From Apis mellifera (taxonomy: Eukaryota > Arthropoda > Insecta > Hymenoptera > Apidae): a stretch of 64,000 bases of DNA. The notes beneath the pieces were generated by a model that was not told the origin of the DNA, did no database searches, and was given only the letters and a program-made list of their open reading frames with translations. This document shows positions 50,293 to 63,804 of this stretch, one piece after another; position 1 is the first letter of the stretch, and each line of letters starts with the position of its first letter. The position numbers and the translations under genes were made by a program. The stretch covers positions 5,941,001 through 6,005,000 of the forward strand of contig NC_037651.1 in assembly GCF_003254395.2 (NCBI RefSeq). Reading direction: 5' to 3'.

Positions 50293-52780
50293 TTATAAAA
50301 CATGCTCTTCTATATTTTCATTTTCTTGATCGGAAGAATCCGAATCTTCAGCTAAGTATTTTTGAATTTGACGATGTGTCATATTTTTCGTATCAGGCAT
50401 AAAGAACATTACTATAACTGACATAAGACAACATACCGAAAGAAAATAGAATATCCAATCGATTTTAAAATTTATATCAACAATAGTACAAAAAATTAAT
50501 GTTAAGAAAAAATCAAGTAGATCACCAAAAGTCTTAATAATAAGAGTAGCAAAATTTTTTATTTCTGGGGTAAATAGTTCGTTTATGAGGATGTCGGATA
50601 ACGAGCCCAAGCCTAAATAATATACTATTTGGAGCAAGGACATGAAGCAAACAGGAAGAATATCCATCGTGATTTGTGGCACATTGTTATTAACAAATGT
50701 AAAATAAAGAGCCATGATAAAAAATGTATATGAACATCCAATTGTACAATATATCAAACGTATACGTTTTTTTATAATATGAGCCGTTGCGGTAGATAAA
50801 AGGGCACTTAAAAATGCAATACTAAAAATTATAATCATCACTGCGTTCAAATTAAGTTTAACTCCTGCTACTTCAAGCAATATTGGAAGATATTGCATAA
50901 TAAAATAATATCCTGTAAAATTTTGTGCTACAGTTATAGAAAACATAATAAATGTAGCTTTTATGTTATTTTTCAGATACAGTAATCGTAACTTTCCCCA
51001 CACGGTATATCTATTTATATTTAAACGTCGACTATTTTTTGGCCTATACGAATTATTCTCATTCTCTGCACGTTTGCGTAGAAGCAAGTCTAATTCCCTT
51101 CTCGATTCATAGGGATCAAGAATATCTTTAAAAAATGATATTGATTTAATAGCTGCGGTTCTATTACCATTTTTTGCCAAGAAAACAGGACTTTCAGGAA
51201 GAAAAATGATTAATGGAATAAACATTAAGGATAGGATTAAAACACTAGTTGTGAGCGTTAAATAAGATACAACATATCCTATGACACTGATTATCAATGA
51301 TCCAAGGACTATACTTGGTACTGTCAGTGTGTTTAAGATATTACTTACATAAGGATCCGTCACATCCAATACGTATATAGGAAATGCCTTATATGCAATA
51401 CCAATACCTGTGCCATGAGCTCCTCGAGCGACATGCGCAGCTTGTGATTCGCGTCCGTATATTAAGGTAAACCAGCCAAAGATGAAAAGTAAATCGGCCA
51501 ATATGAGGCCTTTTTTAGGGCCGAAAGTATCAATTACAATATCACCTATGAATCGACCAAGTGAAATCCCAGTTACTAACATAGAGACAAGCCATGCCAA
51601 TTCGTCATTTGTAATATAGATTGGACTATCGCTGAAGCCGGTTCTTAGTTGAGGGATAGTTACAGTATACCATCCGTATATAATACCGGACAGTATCATG
51701 ATGTACAATCCTGAAATAAGAAATATTTTAGTAAGAAGAAAAAGTCTGATATAGATAAAGAAAAACTGACACCACAAAGTGACAGTTCTGGAATGGATGT
51801 TATGCAGATAAGATTTGTAGTTTTTAATAGGTAAAATTCTATACTTTAAATTCTACAATTTAAATCTTCATCCGAATTTTTTGAGAATTTTTATGATTTT
51901 CCTCGTTAAAAAAAAAAAAGAATATAAAATTGAACATATGTTACAATTTACATATTTTCAGCATTGAAATAATAAATGGAAACATTTATAAAATTTATAA
52001 AATAAAATGATTAAAAATACATAGCATTTATAAATGATTATCAATATTTTTTATAAATTATATAAATTATAATTAATAATCTATAAAAATACAATTAATT
52101 ATATATAATATATAATATAAATAATTAAAACAATATTATTTATTAAAAAATACTAATAGAATATAATTTCATAGGTTTCATAAAATTCACAACTGACGAA
52201 AATTTCGATATTCGTTAATGTAAGATAAAAAATAAAAGACTAACCACAACTTATCGCTACCCATTGTCTAGTTTCTTTTCTTTTTCTACTACGTATAAAA
52301 TCTCTTATTTCTACATTTTCCCTTTCAGGTTGTGTGGATGTTCTTTGCTGTAAAATAAATTATATGATTATATGAAATGATCATATAATAGTAATAGTAG
52401 TTGTATATTGCATTTTTGAAAAAAAAGAAGAATTAATAAATCATTCTTTTTTTTAAAAATTAATTTCATAAATCAATCTATATGTTACATATTAAAAAAA
52501 TTAATAAAATAAATAATATGGAATAATATTATCATTCTCATAATTTTAAAGGAAATTAATCAATCATTAAATATATCACTAGTAAACAGATAAAGCAAAT
52601 TTGAATTTTTTACCACAAAAATTCATGTATGAATTCGTATAATATTTCAAACAAACAGAAAATTATTAATTTATTATTCTAATAAAAAATGTATTATTCT
52701 ATAACATTTTATCTATAATTATATATTTATATTAATGTATTATTAAGCAAAATACTTACGAATCGTATCCGATAAGCCAT
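50293..52780 (-). CDS. Sugar transporter-like MFS protein, diverged Tret1-type
   Basis: A 12-segment major facilitator related to insect trehalose/glucose transporters. Three exons on the minus strand (52760-52780, 52245-52347, 50293-51710) join in frame to 513 residues. The ATG at 52780 gives MAYRIRF before the second exon. It aligns with the plus-strand neighbour at 56276-59744, and both have an intron just before TM1 (RQWVAISCG/LYIM here). The sugar-porter signatures are degraded: the loop 2-3 motif reads IDTFGPKKG instead of ADRFGPKR; ARGAHGTGIG replaces ARVILGIGVG; QNFTGYYF replaces QQLSGNF; HIIKKRIRLI replaces EVAGRRSLL; PDTKNMTHRQI replaces PETKGKTYREI. PESPVFLA is kept. The frame is intact, so it is probably expressed, but sugar transport is doubtful. 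Confidence 0.85.
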
Positions 52781-55700
52781 ATTTGCAAATGTTTATTTTT
52801 ATTATAGAATAGTAATTTTGTAACAATTTTAAACACTTGATATCTATCTCTTTCAATTTATAACGGAAATAATTAATCACAATATGATTAATGAATAATT
52901 TATTATATTTAAATTTATCATAGACAAGAATAGATTCTAATTAATGTTTTAACAATTGAATCTAATTTCTAATCTTAATAATCACTTTCTAATCACGATA
53001 ATTTACTTTGAATTTTCAAATAATAATGATCCTCTTAAAGGTTGTTTCACTTTTATACATATGATATAACTTTGATATTACCTCGATAAATAAACATTTC
53101 TTATATACTTTAACGTTAAGAATTAATTTCAAATATTTTGGTATACAAATTATATATATATATAAAAAAATGTTTTTCTATTTGAAAAATATTTCGTTCG
53201 TATGTTAGCAGTGATCATAATTATATAAATATAATGAATTACAAAAATATTATTTTACTTTATATAAAATATGATTGCGCAATATTTATAAAATAACAAA
53301 ATCTTTGTTCATCAAAAGATTTAAATTATAAACAATTCAAAAATAATATGATAATACAATAACCTTGTTATAATATATATAATTCTCTTTGAATCCATTA
53401 TTATAGTTAATTATTGAAGATATAAATTAATGAAAATGAAAAAATTTACTTTTATCATATTAATTATATCAATATATATATTTTTTGTCTTTTTATGCAT
53501 AATTTAATTTTTAAATAAATTTATATCTATTTTGTTATTTAAAAATTTTTCCATTTCTAATAGTTTTATTAGTTATATAAGTCATATTTTTATTTATATG
53601 GTACATTTTATACAAGTAATATGCTTATCTCTATTATGTGTTATCTCTTTAATATGTAAATTGTATTCATAATCAAAACGAACGGATTGTGTTAGACGCG
53701 TCTCAGTTTCATAAATAATCATCTCAACGAGCGCGAATTAATTTATGCAATTGGCACGATCAATGTCGAGAACATATTACAGCAATTCTTGACTTGTTTG
53801 TTCTATTATTCAATGTGTTTTATATCTTATAAAGAAAAGAATGAATTAAATTAATCGTCAATTAAACGATATTTGAATCATTTTTCATAAAAGATTCAAA
53901 ATACTTGTAGAATTAACAAAAATTACAAAAATTTATCAATTGTTAGAAAAAGATAATAACGGTCAATATTATTATTAATGAATGAATTAAAATAAATTTA
54001 AAATATTTAAAAAGTTTAATTTTTGTCATTGTTATCGTTTTTTTATGTTTATAAAATAAAAAGTATCATCTAAAACATTAATTTTAACTAATGAATTAGA
54101 TGATTTCTTATTTTATTCTTGATTATATATTTTTTTCCTGTATGATTAAAATCATTTTTTTAAACTTTAACATGTAAGTACTTACACGGCTTTCAATTAA
54201 CGATAATCTGATTAAGACCAATTGTGCAGGCACGACTGCCTGTTCGTTAATCGTGCTTGAATAAAGCTGATTACGAACAGTAGAATAAATAGTTACAGTT
54301 GATTGCGAGAATTGTAAGTTTCGCGAACACCTTTAAGACTTAGACAATACTTACGGACGTATATTTTTTCGAGCAGAAGAAAATATCATTCAAAGTGTTC
54401 GTTAAATTGAAATTAGTTTTATCAGTATGCTTATTTTTATGATTTCAATTTTGATTGTGAAAGAGAGAATGAAATTGAAATTATTTATTAATAATAATTT
54501 AAAATTAATTTCTTGTTAAATTCCCCCAAAAAATTGTTATTATGAAATATTCGAAATATAAATAGAAGATTAAAATATATAATATATAATATATAATAGA
54601 TAATAGAAAACAAGGAAAAAAAATTATTTTTAGTAAAATTTATAATATTTGTCATGTGTAAATAATATAATGAAATATTTAAAAAAAATCTTAAAACATA
54701 AAATCGCGAATTATTTTGCATTTAAAATGTCTTAATAATTAAAATTTAGAAATTGCAATGCAAATATTACAGTAAGCAAACATCTAGTTTTGCTTATCAG
54801 ACTTAAGTGCAGCGATAAAGTTCGCATTTATATATATATGTATATTATTCAACAAAATTTTATGTCTCTTAAATGGAACATTTATAATTCATTAAAATAA
54901 AAATTCGAACATGTTGTGTCAAAAAAATGATTGATAAAATAAATACTGTGGTAATAAATAGTATAATTAAAGAAAATTGCTGTGATAATATTTAATTTTG
55001 AATAACTGAATATAATGTGCATGATATGACTGTAAGATATGATTTCATGGAATGTAATTATGTAAAAGGTGTCACTTGAAATAGCAATATCAAAATATGT
55101 AAAATTAAATTATTAGTGTTTCCAAAAATATTAATAATAACAAATAAAAAAAATAATACGAAGACTTTATTTTCAAGTGGTTTCTATCATGAATGTAAGT
55201 ACATATGTCATTATTATTTGCATGATATAAGTAATTGTATTGTATAAGCTATTGAATTTGTATATCGAAAAACATACTTACATATATATATATCGTTACA
55301 TGCGAATCTCTATAATATAATATCTCTATAATATATATAAAATAATTTTAAATATAAGAATCAAGTTTATTGTTTCTTTAATAGAATAATTTTTTTATTT
55401 ATATTTTATTTTATAATTTAATACTACTTATAAAATATATACTTGATTTTATTTTATTTAAAAATTTATTAAATAAAAATTGCATTTAGTCATTATTTTT
55501 TTGTTAAATATATAATTGCAAAAATAATTTTTAGAATTACGATCTTTATCTTAGTAATGTAATCATAAAAATTTTTACTAAAAATATAAATATAAACTTA
55601 TATTTAAATTATAAAAATATAATTTTGTATAAATATTATATATTTAAATACTCCAATGGTATATTTTAATATTCTAACCTTGATGAAATTATAATATAAT

Positions 55701-56275
55701 ATAAACATCACAATGTTCATTTAAAAAAACATATATTTAAATTTATCAAGTTAAAGATATTTCTGCTTTTATTGTACTTATCAGCAAAAGTCGCCATTCG
55801 TTATATCATCGAGACACAGAACTGTAATAATAGAATAATAACTAAAGTAATAAATCAGACACAAGTAAAGTATCTTATGAACAATATGCGGAATAGATTA
55901 TATAGTGAATTTCATTGTATTTAAAAAATTTGCCCTATAAAATACTTATAAATGCGTTTTCTGACCTAAAGAGACATCACGTTGGCGCCTAGTATATTTA
56001 TAAATGAGATCGGTAGTGGGAGGACGACTAGTAACGTGACATTGGCAAATCAAGAAATAGAGAAAGGAGAAAGAAAACAAAATTAGTTAAGAATGTAAGT
56101 AATCAAAAATGTGTCGGTAGTTTTGCGTTTTTTGTGTGATTTAATAATTCTCAACGGGAATGTGCAATTGTATAATTAGTGAAATTAAAAATAACGAAAC
56201 TAATAAGTCAACAAACGTTAATTTTATTATAAAGACAATTCAATATCGAGATTCATTTTGGTTACATGATTCTAC
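52781..56275. promoter_or_regulatory. Divergent intergenic region between transporter paralogues
   Basis: 3.5 kb between start codons pointing away from each other. Less AT-rich patches lie at about 53640-53830, 54180-54380 and 55920-56275. The last is the likely promoter and leader of the plus-strand gene, with candidate TATA elements at 55935 (CTATAAAAT) and about 55993-56005 (TATTTATAAATG). The patch at 54180-54380 holds a 6-bp inverted repeat, GCACGA/TCGTGC, around 54230-54260. No coding sequence recognised. Confidence 0.4.
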
Positions 56276-56591
56276 ATGCAAGAGATCCAAAGTGTCATGA
56301 CAGAAACTATGGATGTATTGGTGAGTATTGACTAGTACATCTTTGCATTTAGCCATTTATTCAAATTTCTTTATAAAAAATACTTATATTTCGGAATTGG
56401 ATCAGGTTATGTTATTAACCATGATGCTACGCGCGAATGACTGATCAAAAGCGCCTGCGTGTATGCGTTTACGCATTCGCATGTGTAGTATATATATAAA
56501 ATACTACCGATTTTAAATTTTCTTTTATTCATTATTAATTATTTTTTATGGATATGTTTATTTTTAAAAATAATTTTATAATTTATAAAGT

Positions 56592-56643
<52 letters not shown>

Positions 56644-59600
56644 ATAAATAATTATATGAGCGTTGAAATATTATATATTTTTATTATTTTATAGATCATA
56701 TAATTCTTTGATATAATATAACCGTATGTTATACATTTGATATTATGAGATTAAATTTCATCTTCAAAGGAGAAAATATATCCAGTGTAAAATTAATTAA
56801 TCATACGTTTTTATCTATCGAAGCGTATTTAAATTTTTATGACTTATTTAAATTTTAAATTTAAAAACTTTAAAAAATTTAAAACTTGTTCTCGAAGTAT
56901 AGATATTCAGCGGATTTTTATGAGCAGCGAATTAGTTGAATTAAATATTGTTTAAAATTAAAATTAATAAAAAATAAGTATACGTAAAAGTTTATACGTA
57001 AAATTAATTAATTTTTAAATATCTGTAATAATAATTAAGATTTTCAAAATACTTTTTTGTATTAGAAAAAAAATTTATATTAATTTTATATATTTTTTTA
57101 TTTTGGAGCTTTTTAATTTTTATTAAAAACATTTAATTATATTAACAATTTAGTTATAAAAATATTTATATATAAATCAAATAAATCATTACAATATTTA
57201 AAAAATAGTACAAATAGATTTAATAATACGAGTTTCATATATTTTATATAAAATTCTAATATATAAAAGATAAAAAAAATAAAATCTTTATTTTTTAATT
57301 TAATAATTATAGGATTATAGAATTGTATGAATAAATGAAATTGAATTTGAATAATATATAATAAATAATATATATGAAATATATACGAATAATATACGAA
57401 AAAAAATCGAATATTTTTCTCTATTATACTTATATTTATATTTATATTTATATTATATTTTTTTTTGTTTTTGATAAATTCAAGAAAATCAAAAAAGTAA
57501 TTTTTATAATTTCTGAATCGTCTAAGTATTTGCTTTAATAATTGTCGCGTCTTGAATTCAATTCAATTTTGCAATAATTTTACAATAATTGCAATAATTA
57601 ACAAATTTTATCATATTAATATAATATATATTTTTTGTTTCTTGAAAATTAAATTTCTATGTATATTTATAATTTATATTTATATTATAATAATTAAAAT
57701 AAAAATATATAAAATAATAAAATAATAATAATATATAATAAATATAAAAATATTTATATTTATATTATAATATTTATTTCACAGATCGATACAGGCAAAG
57801 AAGTGTCCGACATGGGGGATGTGATTTCTACATATATTACATCACCTGAAAAAAAACGTAATAAAACAAAGACTCAATGGCGACAATGGCTAGCATGTAT
57901 TTCTGGTTAGTTTTCTATTTTTTTTATGTTACATTAACGAAAATCCAATATCTATTTTCTAATTTTTTAAATTTTTATATTTTTTTTCATTTAACAAGAA
58001 TTTTATAAATATTGAAATGATTTACATAATGAACTATGCAATGCGGAAAATATGATATAAAATAACATATGTACAAAAAATCGGATTCTATAAATTACAT
58101 GAATTATATTTACAATTAATTATAATATTTATGAATTTATTTTAGATAACTTAGAATTCAATAATGAAATCATTGAAATCATTGAAATGAGAAAATGTTA
58201 TGAAATTATTAATTTTTCGATTCTAATTTTTTATTTTGATTTAAAGCTAAATTATTAAAATTAAATTATTTTTTTGTTATATTATTTCGTTATTTATGTT
58301 GATATTTTATTAATTCTTTTTTATTCCAGCAACTCTTTCCATGGTAGCAGTGGGTACTGTTTATGGATGGGTAACGACTTCTCTCTCTCGATTAACATCC
58401 GAAAATAGCGGAATGCCGTTTAAGATAACAAACGACGAAGGTTCATGGATTGTATCTTTAACTGTAATTGGTTCTATGACCGGTCCTTTTCTGGGTGCTT
58501 GTTTAGCCGATCGCTTTGGCCCTAAACGCTGTCTTTTGATATCCAGTGGATTTTTCATCGTAGGTTGGCTTTTGGTGTTATTAGCAAATACTGTATCTGT
58601 TTTATACGTTGCTCGTGTCATTCTTGGTATAGGTGTTGGGATTTCTTATACAACGAATCCCATGTATGTCTCGGAAGTGGCAGATATCAATATTAGGGGC
58701 GCTTTAGGTACTTTAATAGCAGTGAACGTATTTACTGGATCGTTGATGACGTGTAGCATAGGACCTTGGGTATCATATAAAATACTGGCAACGATTTTAT
58801 TAGTGATACCTGTATTATTTATTGCATCCTTTATATGGTTTCCTGAAAGTCCTCATTTCTTAGCGGTAAGAGGTCGCAAAACCGAAGCTAGCCAATCGAT
58901 AGCATTTTTCAAAGGCATTCGCGATCCTAATGAAGTGAAAAAAGAATTATCCTTAATTCTACGCGGATTATCCAGGAATGATTCTTTTCAGTCAAACACA
59001 AGTCAAAATATAGAGATAATTACATATACCTGGTTGGCCAAATTACGATTTTTATTATTGCCAAATAATATGAAAGCTTTATGCATCGTTGTTTCATTAA
59101 TCGCAGCGCAACAACTTAGCGGAAATTTTAGTACTATACAATATCTCGATGTATTGTTCAGGAAAGCGGCAATTAGTATCGATTCGAATGTGGCGACTAT
59201 TATTGTTTTGGCTGTTGGTCTCATATCTGGTAGTTTGGCCACTATAACGGTGGAAGTTGCAGGAAGGCGATCACTTTTGATGATTTCTACATTTGGATCA
59301 TTCCTTACGTTAGCTATTCTAGCGATTTATTTTATGCTCGATATTAAAAGTATCGATGTTTCCATGATCAATTTTCTTCCCGTCATTGACGTAATCTTTT
59401 TTCAGATAGCATTTCAAATAGGTTTAGGCGTGTTACCTAATGCACTTATCGGTGAATTATTTCCTACGGAAGTGAAAAGTGTTGCAGGTGCCATCGTTAC
59501 GATTTTCGATGGTATACTTGGTTTTATTGTGTCAAAACTGTATCAAGTTATTGGTGACAGTTTTGGATCGCATACGGTCTATTATTTCTTCTCGGCATCT

Positions 59601-59744
59601 TGCTTATTAGCTTTTTTCAATGTAATGGTATTTGTGCCAGAAACAAAAGGTAAGACGTATCGCGAAATTCAAGCGCTTTTAGCTGGAAAGGAATTGAATT
59701 CTTCAAATGAGAGAGTGAAAAATGATGACAACGATGTTATATGA
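56276..59744 (+). CDS. Facilitated trehalose transporter Tret1-like
   Basis: Predicted plasma-membrane sugar facilitator of the insect Tret1/GLUT-like family. Three exons (56276-56320, 57785-57905, 58330-59744) join in frame to 526 residues. The first ATG (56276) follows an in-frame stop; a second in-frame ATG is at 56297. The sugar-porter signatures are intact: ADRFGPKR between TM2 and TM3, ARVILGIGVGISY, RGALG, PESPHFLAVRGR, QQLSGNFSTIQY, EVAGRRSLL, GELFPTEVKS and the exit motif PETKGKTYREI. Twelve hydrophobic segments are visible. The intron before TM1 sits at the same place as in the minus-strand paralogue at 50293-52780, which supports a local duplication. Its substrate is not deducible from sequence. 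Confidence 0.92.
56321..57784 (+). other. Intron 1 of Tret1-like gene
   Basis: A 1.5-kb intron with GTGAGT donor and TTTCACAG acceptor. Just after the exon, at about 56420-56500, is a short CpG-containing patch with the inverted repeat ATGCGT-TT-ACGCAT. The rest is AT-rich with a TA microsatellite. No exon seen inside. Confidence 0.6.
56596..56642. repeat. (TA)n microsatellite
   Basis: About 23 TA units within intron 1 of the Tret1-like gene, read directly. Confidence 0.95.
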
Positions 59745-60539
59745 TATGAAGAATTGCACCATAAATGTGAATCACAATCTCTATTTTTGTGCAATTTTTT
59801 ATTTCTTGATTTTATTAGAAATATTTTAATGTTGGACTTAATGACTTAATGTTTACAGGATATTATAATTTTGTTTACGTATATGCGTAATAAAAAAGTT
59901 TATAATGAAAGCAATACTTTAATATCAATATTTGTAACTTAAGAAATAAATTGAATCATATTATTATTTTAGAATAATAAATAATTTTAAATTAATATAT
60001 TTGTTATATTTTATAACTATTCCTTAACATGTTTACTTTAAATTTTATTTTAAGTTGAAAAATTGTAACAAACATTGTAACAAACATTTATTTTAAATAG
60101 ATAAATAATTATTTTTAATTTAGTTGGCGTTACTAATCGCAATCTATTTCCTTCAAAAACAGGAAAAATAATAATGCGGTTGAAGAATGACACTGTATTA
60201 ATCTCAATCAGTAGATTATTTTAGATATTTGTGGCAGATTTTGCGGCTTTTAGAAAAACCATTTTATCCTGTTAAGTTTGTATATAAAGTCATAGTTTAG
60301 TCACAGTTTCTAATAAAACGATATTAACAGTTCAAATCCGAACATTCATTCTTATTCTGCATTTCACCGTGAGTTATATAATTAAAATTTTATGAAATTT
60401 GAATATTTCGTGAAACAATCATCATATAAAAAATTTATACAAAACGGCACTTATTCGTGAACTTGTCATTTGTAGAATAATAATTAGTTTCGTTTATTTG
60501 CTTTTATTTCTTCATTCGACATCAGAACTATCGACGAAA
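59745..60539 (+). promoter_or_regulatory. Prophenoloxidase promoter and 5' UTR
   Basis: A candidate TATA box, TATATAAAG, lies at 60281-60289 with an initiator-like GTCACAGTTTC about 20-30 bases downstream. This would give a 5' UTR of roughly 230 nt before the ATG at 60540. The proximal 350 bases (from about 60120) are less AT-rich than the preceding spacer. The first part is 3' UTR of the upstream transporter. Assignment is from spacing only. Confidence 0.45.
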
Positions 60540-63500
60540 ATGGCGTCTGATAAATCGGGTATTTTGTATCTATTTGATCGACCTTCTGAACCAGTTTACG
60601 TCCCTAAGGGAGACAATAAAGTCGCTTTTGATATTCCACCTGATTATTTGGTAAGTATTATACTTCATATAAATTATTATTTGAATTAAACAAAAACTAA
60701 ATTTTTAAAAAAAAGTTAAAAAGTTAAATATTAATTAAAAAATAAAAAAAGATATATAAAATTTGAAATTGAATGCAATAATTAAAAAAATATAATTATC
60801 ATAATATATATTCGATGAAATGTCACAATTTTAAAGATTTTCAATGATATTTTAGCCTGATAGATATCGTTCTGTGGCTACTCAAGTATTTAATCGTTTC
60901 GGCGATGATACGGAATCGAAACTTCCAGTGAAGGCAATTACTCTTCCGGATCTTAGTATTCCAATGCAACTTGGACGTCGTCAACCTTTTTCATTATTTA
61001 TCCCGGCACATCGAAAAATAGCTGCTCGATTAATTGATATTTTTATGGGTATTTTTTTTTCTTTCTATTCTTTCTTTCTATTTCTTTTGTTTCTTCTTTA
61101 TTGACTATTTTTTAATAATTATTGTGAAGTCTGATTTATTCATTGTTAAACTGTTTATCAATTAAGATTTTAATTACAAATTAAAATTATTTTAGATAGA
61201 AAATAGAAGCATATATATACTACATTTTTAACTCTTATATTCATCTCAATGTTTAGAATCGATTTTCCAAATCAATATACAGATCAATCAATCAATATCC
61301 AATATACAGATTTTTCAATATCGTATTTTATGTTGCAGGTATGCGAACATATGAGGACTTCCTGTCTGTTGCAGTTTATTGTCGCGATCGTTTAAATCCA
61401 AATTTGTTTATTTATGCCCTATCAGTGGCGATACTTCATCGTCCTGACACGAAAGATTTGCCAGTACCACCGCTTACCGAAGTATTTCCAGACAAATATA
61501 TGGATAGTGGAATATTTTCCAGGGCTAGAGAAGAAGCTAATGTTGTACCAGAGGGTGCTAGAGTATGTATAAATATATTGTAAATTATAAAATTTAGATC
61601 AATGTGAATAAAAATATTTCTTAATAGGTTCCAATTGAAATTCCAAGAGATTATACCGCATCAGATCTTGATGTGGAACATCGTGTTGCTTATTGGAGAG
61701 AAGATATTGGAATTAATCTTCATCATTGGCATTGGCACTTGGTGTATCCATTTGAAGGTGACATTAGAATTGTTAACAAGGATCGACGTGGAGAACTTTT
61801 CTATTATATGCATCAACAGATTATGGCTAGGTAAATATTTGCTAAAAATATAAGTTTTATAATAAATCTAAAATGGATGTAATGTAAAGTCTGAATATGT
61901 AAATGGTATTTTATTTAATTAAAAACAAATTTAATATTTTTAGATATAATTGCGAACGGCTATGTAATCGTCTTGGACGAGTAAAACGATTCATTAATTG
62001 GCACGAACCGATTCCAGAAGCTTACTTCCCGAAATTAGATTCCCTTGTTGCCAGTCGGACATGGCCATTTCGACCCAGCGGTACTGTTCTTAAGGACATC
62101 AATCGACAAGTTGATGAATTGAACTTTGACATTCAGGATCTAGAAAGATGGCGTGATCGTATTTACGAGGCAATCCATACAGGATCTGTGATTAATACCA
62201 GGGGTGAAAGAATTCAATTGACTGAGAAAAATGGAATCGACGTCCTGGGAAATATCATGGAAGCTAGTATTCTTTCTCCCAATCAGAATGTCTATGGTGA
62301 TCTCCATAATTTTGGTCATGTCGCCATTTCTTATATCCATGATCCGGATCATCGATATTTGGTAAGCATGTAATATATATATATTTTATAATTTTTAAAT
62401 TAATATTAGAATTATTGTATTAAAATGTGATTTTGAATATTAGTAAATAAATATTTAAATTAAATAACAATTATTTTATTTTTTAGGAGAGTTTTGGTGT
62501 TATGGGTGATTCAGCAACAGCTATGAGAGATCCTATATTTTATAGATGGCATGCATTTGTTGATGACGTGTTTCAGGAACATAAAAATACATTACCTCAG
62601 TATACTGTACAACAGGTTAAATTTATTTTAATATTACATTTGTTTTATCATACAATTTATATTGTGATTAATACACATTATTATAAAATGTGTATTTATA
62701 TGCATAGATAAAATATATTTTTTTTTATCTACAGTTAGACTTCCCAGGTATCGAAATAGCAGATATCAAATTGACAACCAATCAACAACGCAATATTTTA
62801 AATACCTTTTGGACCAAAAGTGATGTAGATTTGTCACGTGGACTCGATTTCACTCCACGTGGCGCAGTGCTTGCTAGATTTACTCACTTGAACCATGCTG
62901 ATTTTTCATATACGATTGTTATTAATAATCGTAATAATACATCAATGAAAGGCACGGTCCGTATCTTTATAGGTCCTAAAGAAGACGAGCGTGGATTACC
63001 TTTTACTTTCAGAGAACAGAAGAATTTAATGATCGAATTGGATAAGTTTCCTATAACACGTATGTTGTTAAACATATATATATTTACAATTTTAAATTAT
63101 TAATTCAATTAATGATGTTATTAGTATGAATATTCTGTACTTGTAATTGAAATGTGTTCCATTATTGCGCTATAAATTAATTTCTGCATATAATATACAT
63201 CAAATATGATATATATATTTATTTTTCTATTTATTTGATTTTAGTTCAACCAGGAAAAAATACGATTGAACAGAAATCTACGAAATCTTCAGTAACTATA
63301 CCATTTGAGAGAACTTTCCGCAACTTAGATGAAAATAGACCAATAGGAGGTGATAGTTTGGAACGATTCGATTTTTGTGGATGTGGATGGCCGCAACATA
63401 TGCTTATACCAAAAGGAAATAAAGAAGGTTTTGCAATGGAACTTTTCGTCATGGTATCAGATTATAAAGATGATCGTGTATGTATCTTATATTAATAGAT

Positions 63501-63804
63501 TAATAAGTATGAATTTCTTAAAAACTTTAGTTCTAATTTTTTATATTACAATACATAGGTTGAACAAAATGAGCCAATTGGTTGTAAGGATGCCTCAAGT
63601 TATTGTGGATTAAGAGATAGAAAGTATCCTGATGCACGAGCAATGGGATATCCATTTGATCGTCAACCTCGTGCAGGTGTTGAAACTTTAGCTCAATTCC
63701 TCACCGGAAATATGGCGGTAACTGAAGTAACAGTTCGATTTAGTGATACAATTGTACCTAGATCTAGATCTGGAAGTATAAGCAATACTTTAACCTTTAT
63801 GTAA
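60540..63804 (+). CDS. PPO: Prophenoloxidase
   Basis: Type-3 copper zymogen of the melanisation cascade; oxidises phenols to quinones in immunity, wound healing and cuticle darkening. Nine exons (60540-60650, 60856-61048, 61339-61562, 61628-61830, 61944-62361, 62487-62615, 62735-63059, 63245-63477, 63559-63804) give 693 residues. I use the ATG of MASDKSG; a longer in-frame frame starts at 60498 but lacks support. There is no signal peptide, as usual for insect PPOs. The activation cleavage site is Arg51-Phe52 (FNRFGDD). Copper A histidines lie in HHWHWHLVYPF (about 208-213) and YYMHQQ; copper B in DLHNFGHVAISYIHDP and FYRWHAFVDDVF. The thiol-ester-like GCGWP motif follows (FCGCGWPQHM). All active-site residues are present, so it is expected to be functional. 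Confidence 0.97.

Noticed and set aside
54488..54721. 77-codon open frame on the minus strand in the transporter intergenic region
   Set aside because: Phe/Ile/Tyr-rich low-complexity translation with no supporting signal.
60498..60539. Upstream in-frame start extending prophenoloxidase
   Set aside because: It adds a hydrophobic stretch not found in insect PPOs, which lack signal peptides; the ATG at 60540 matches the family start.
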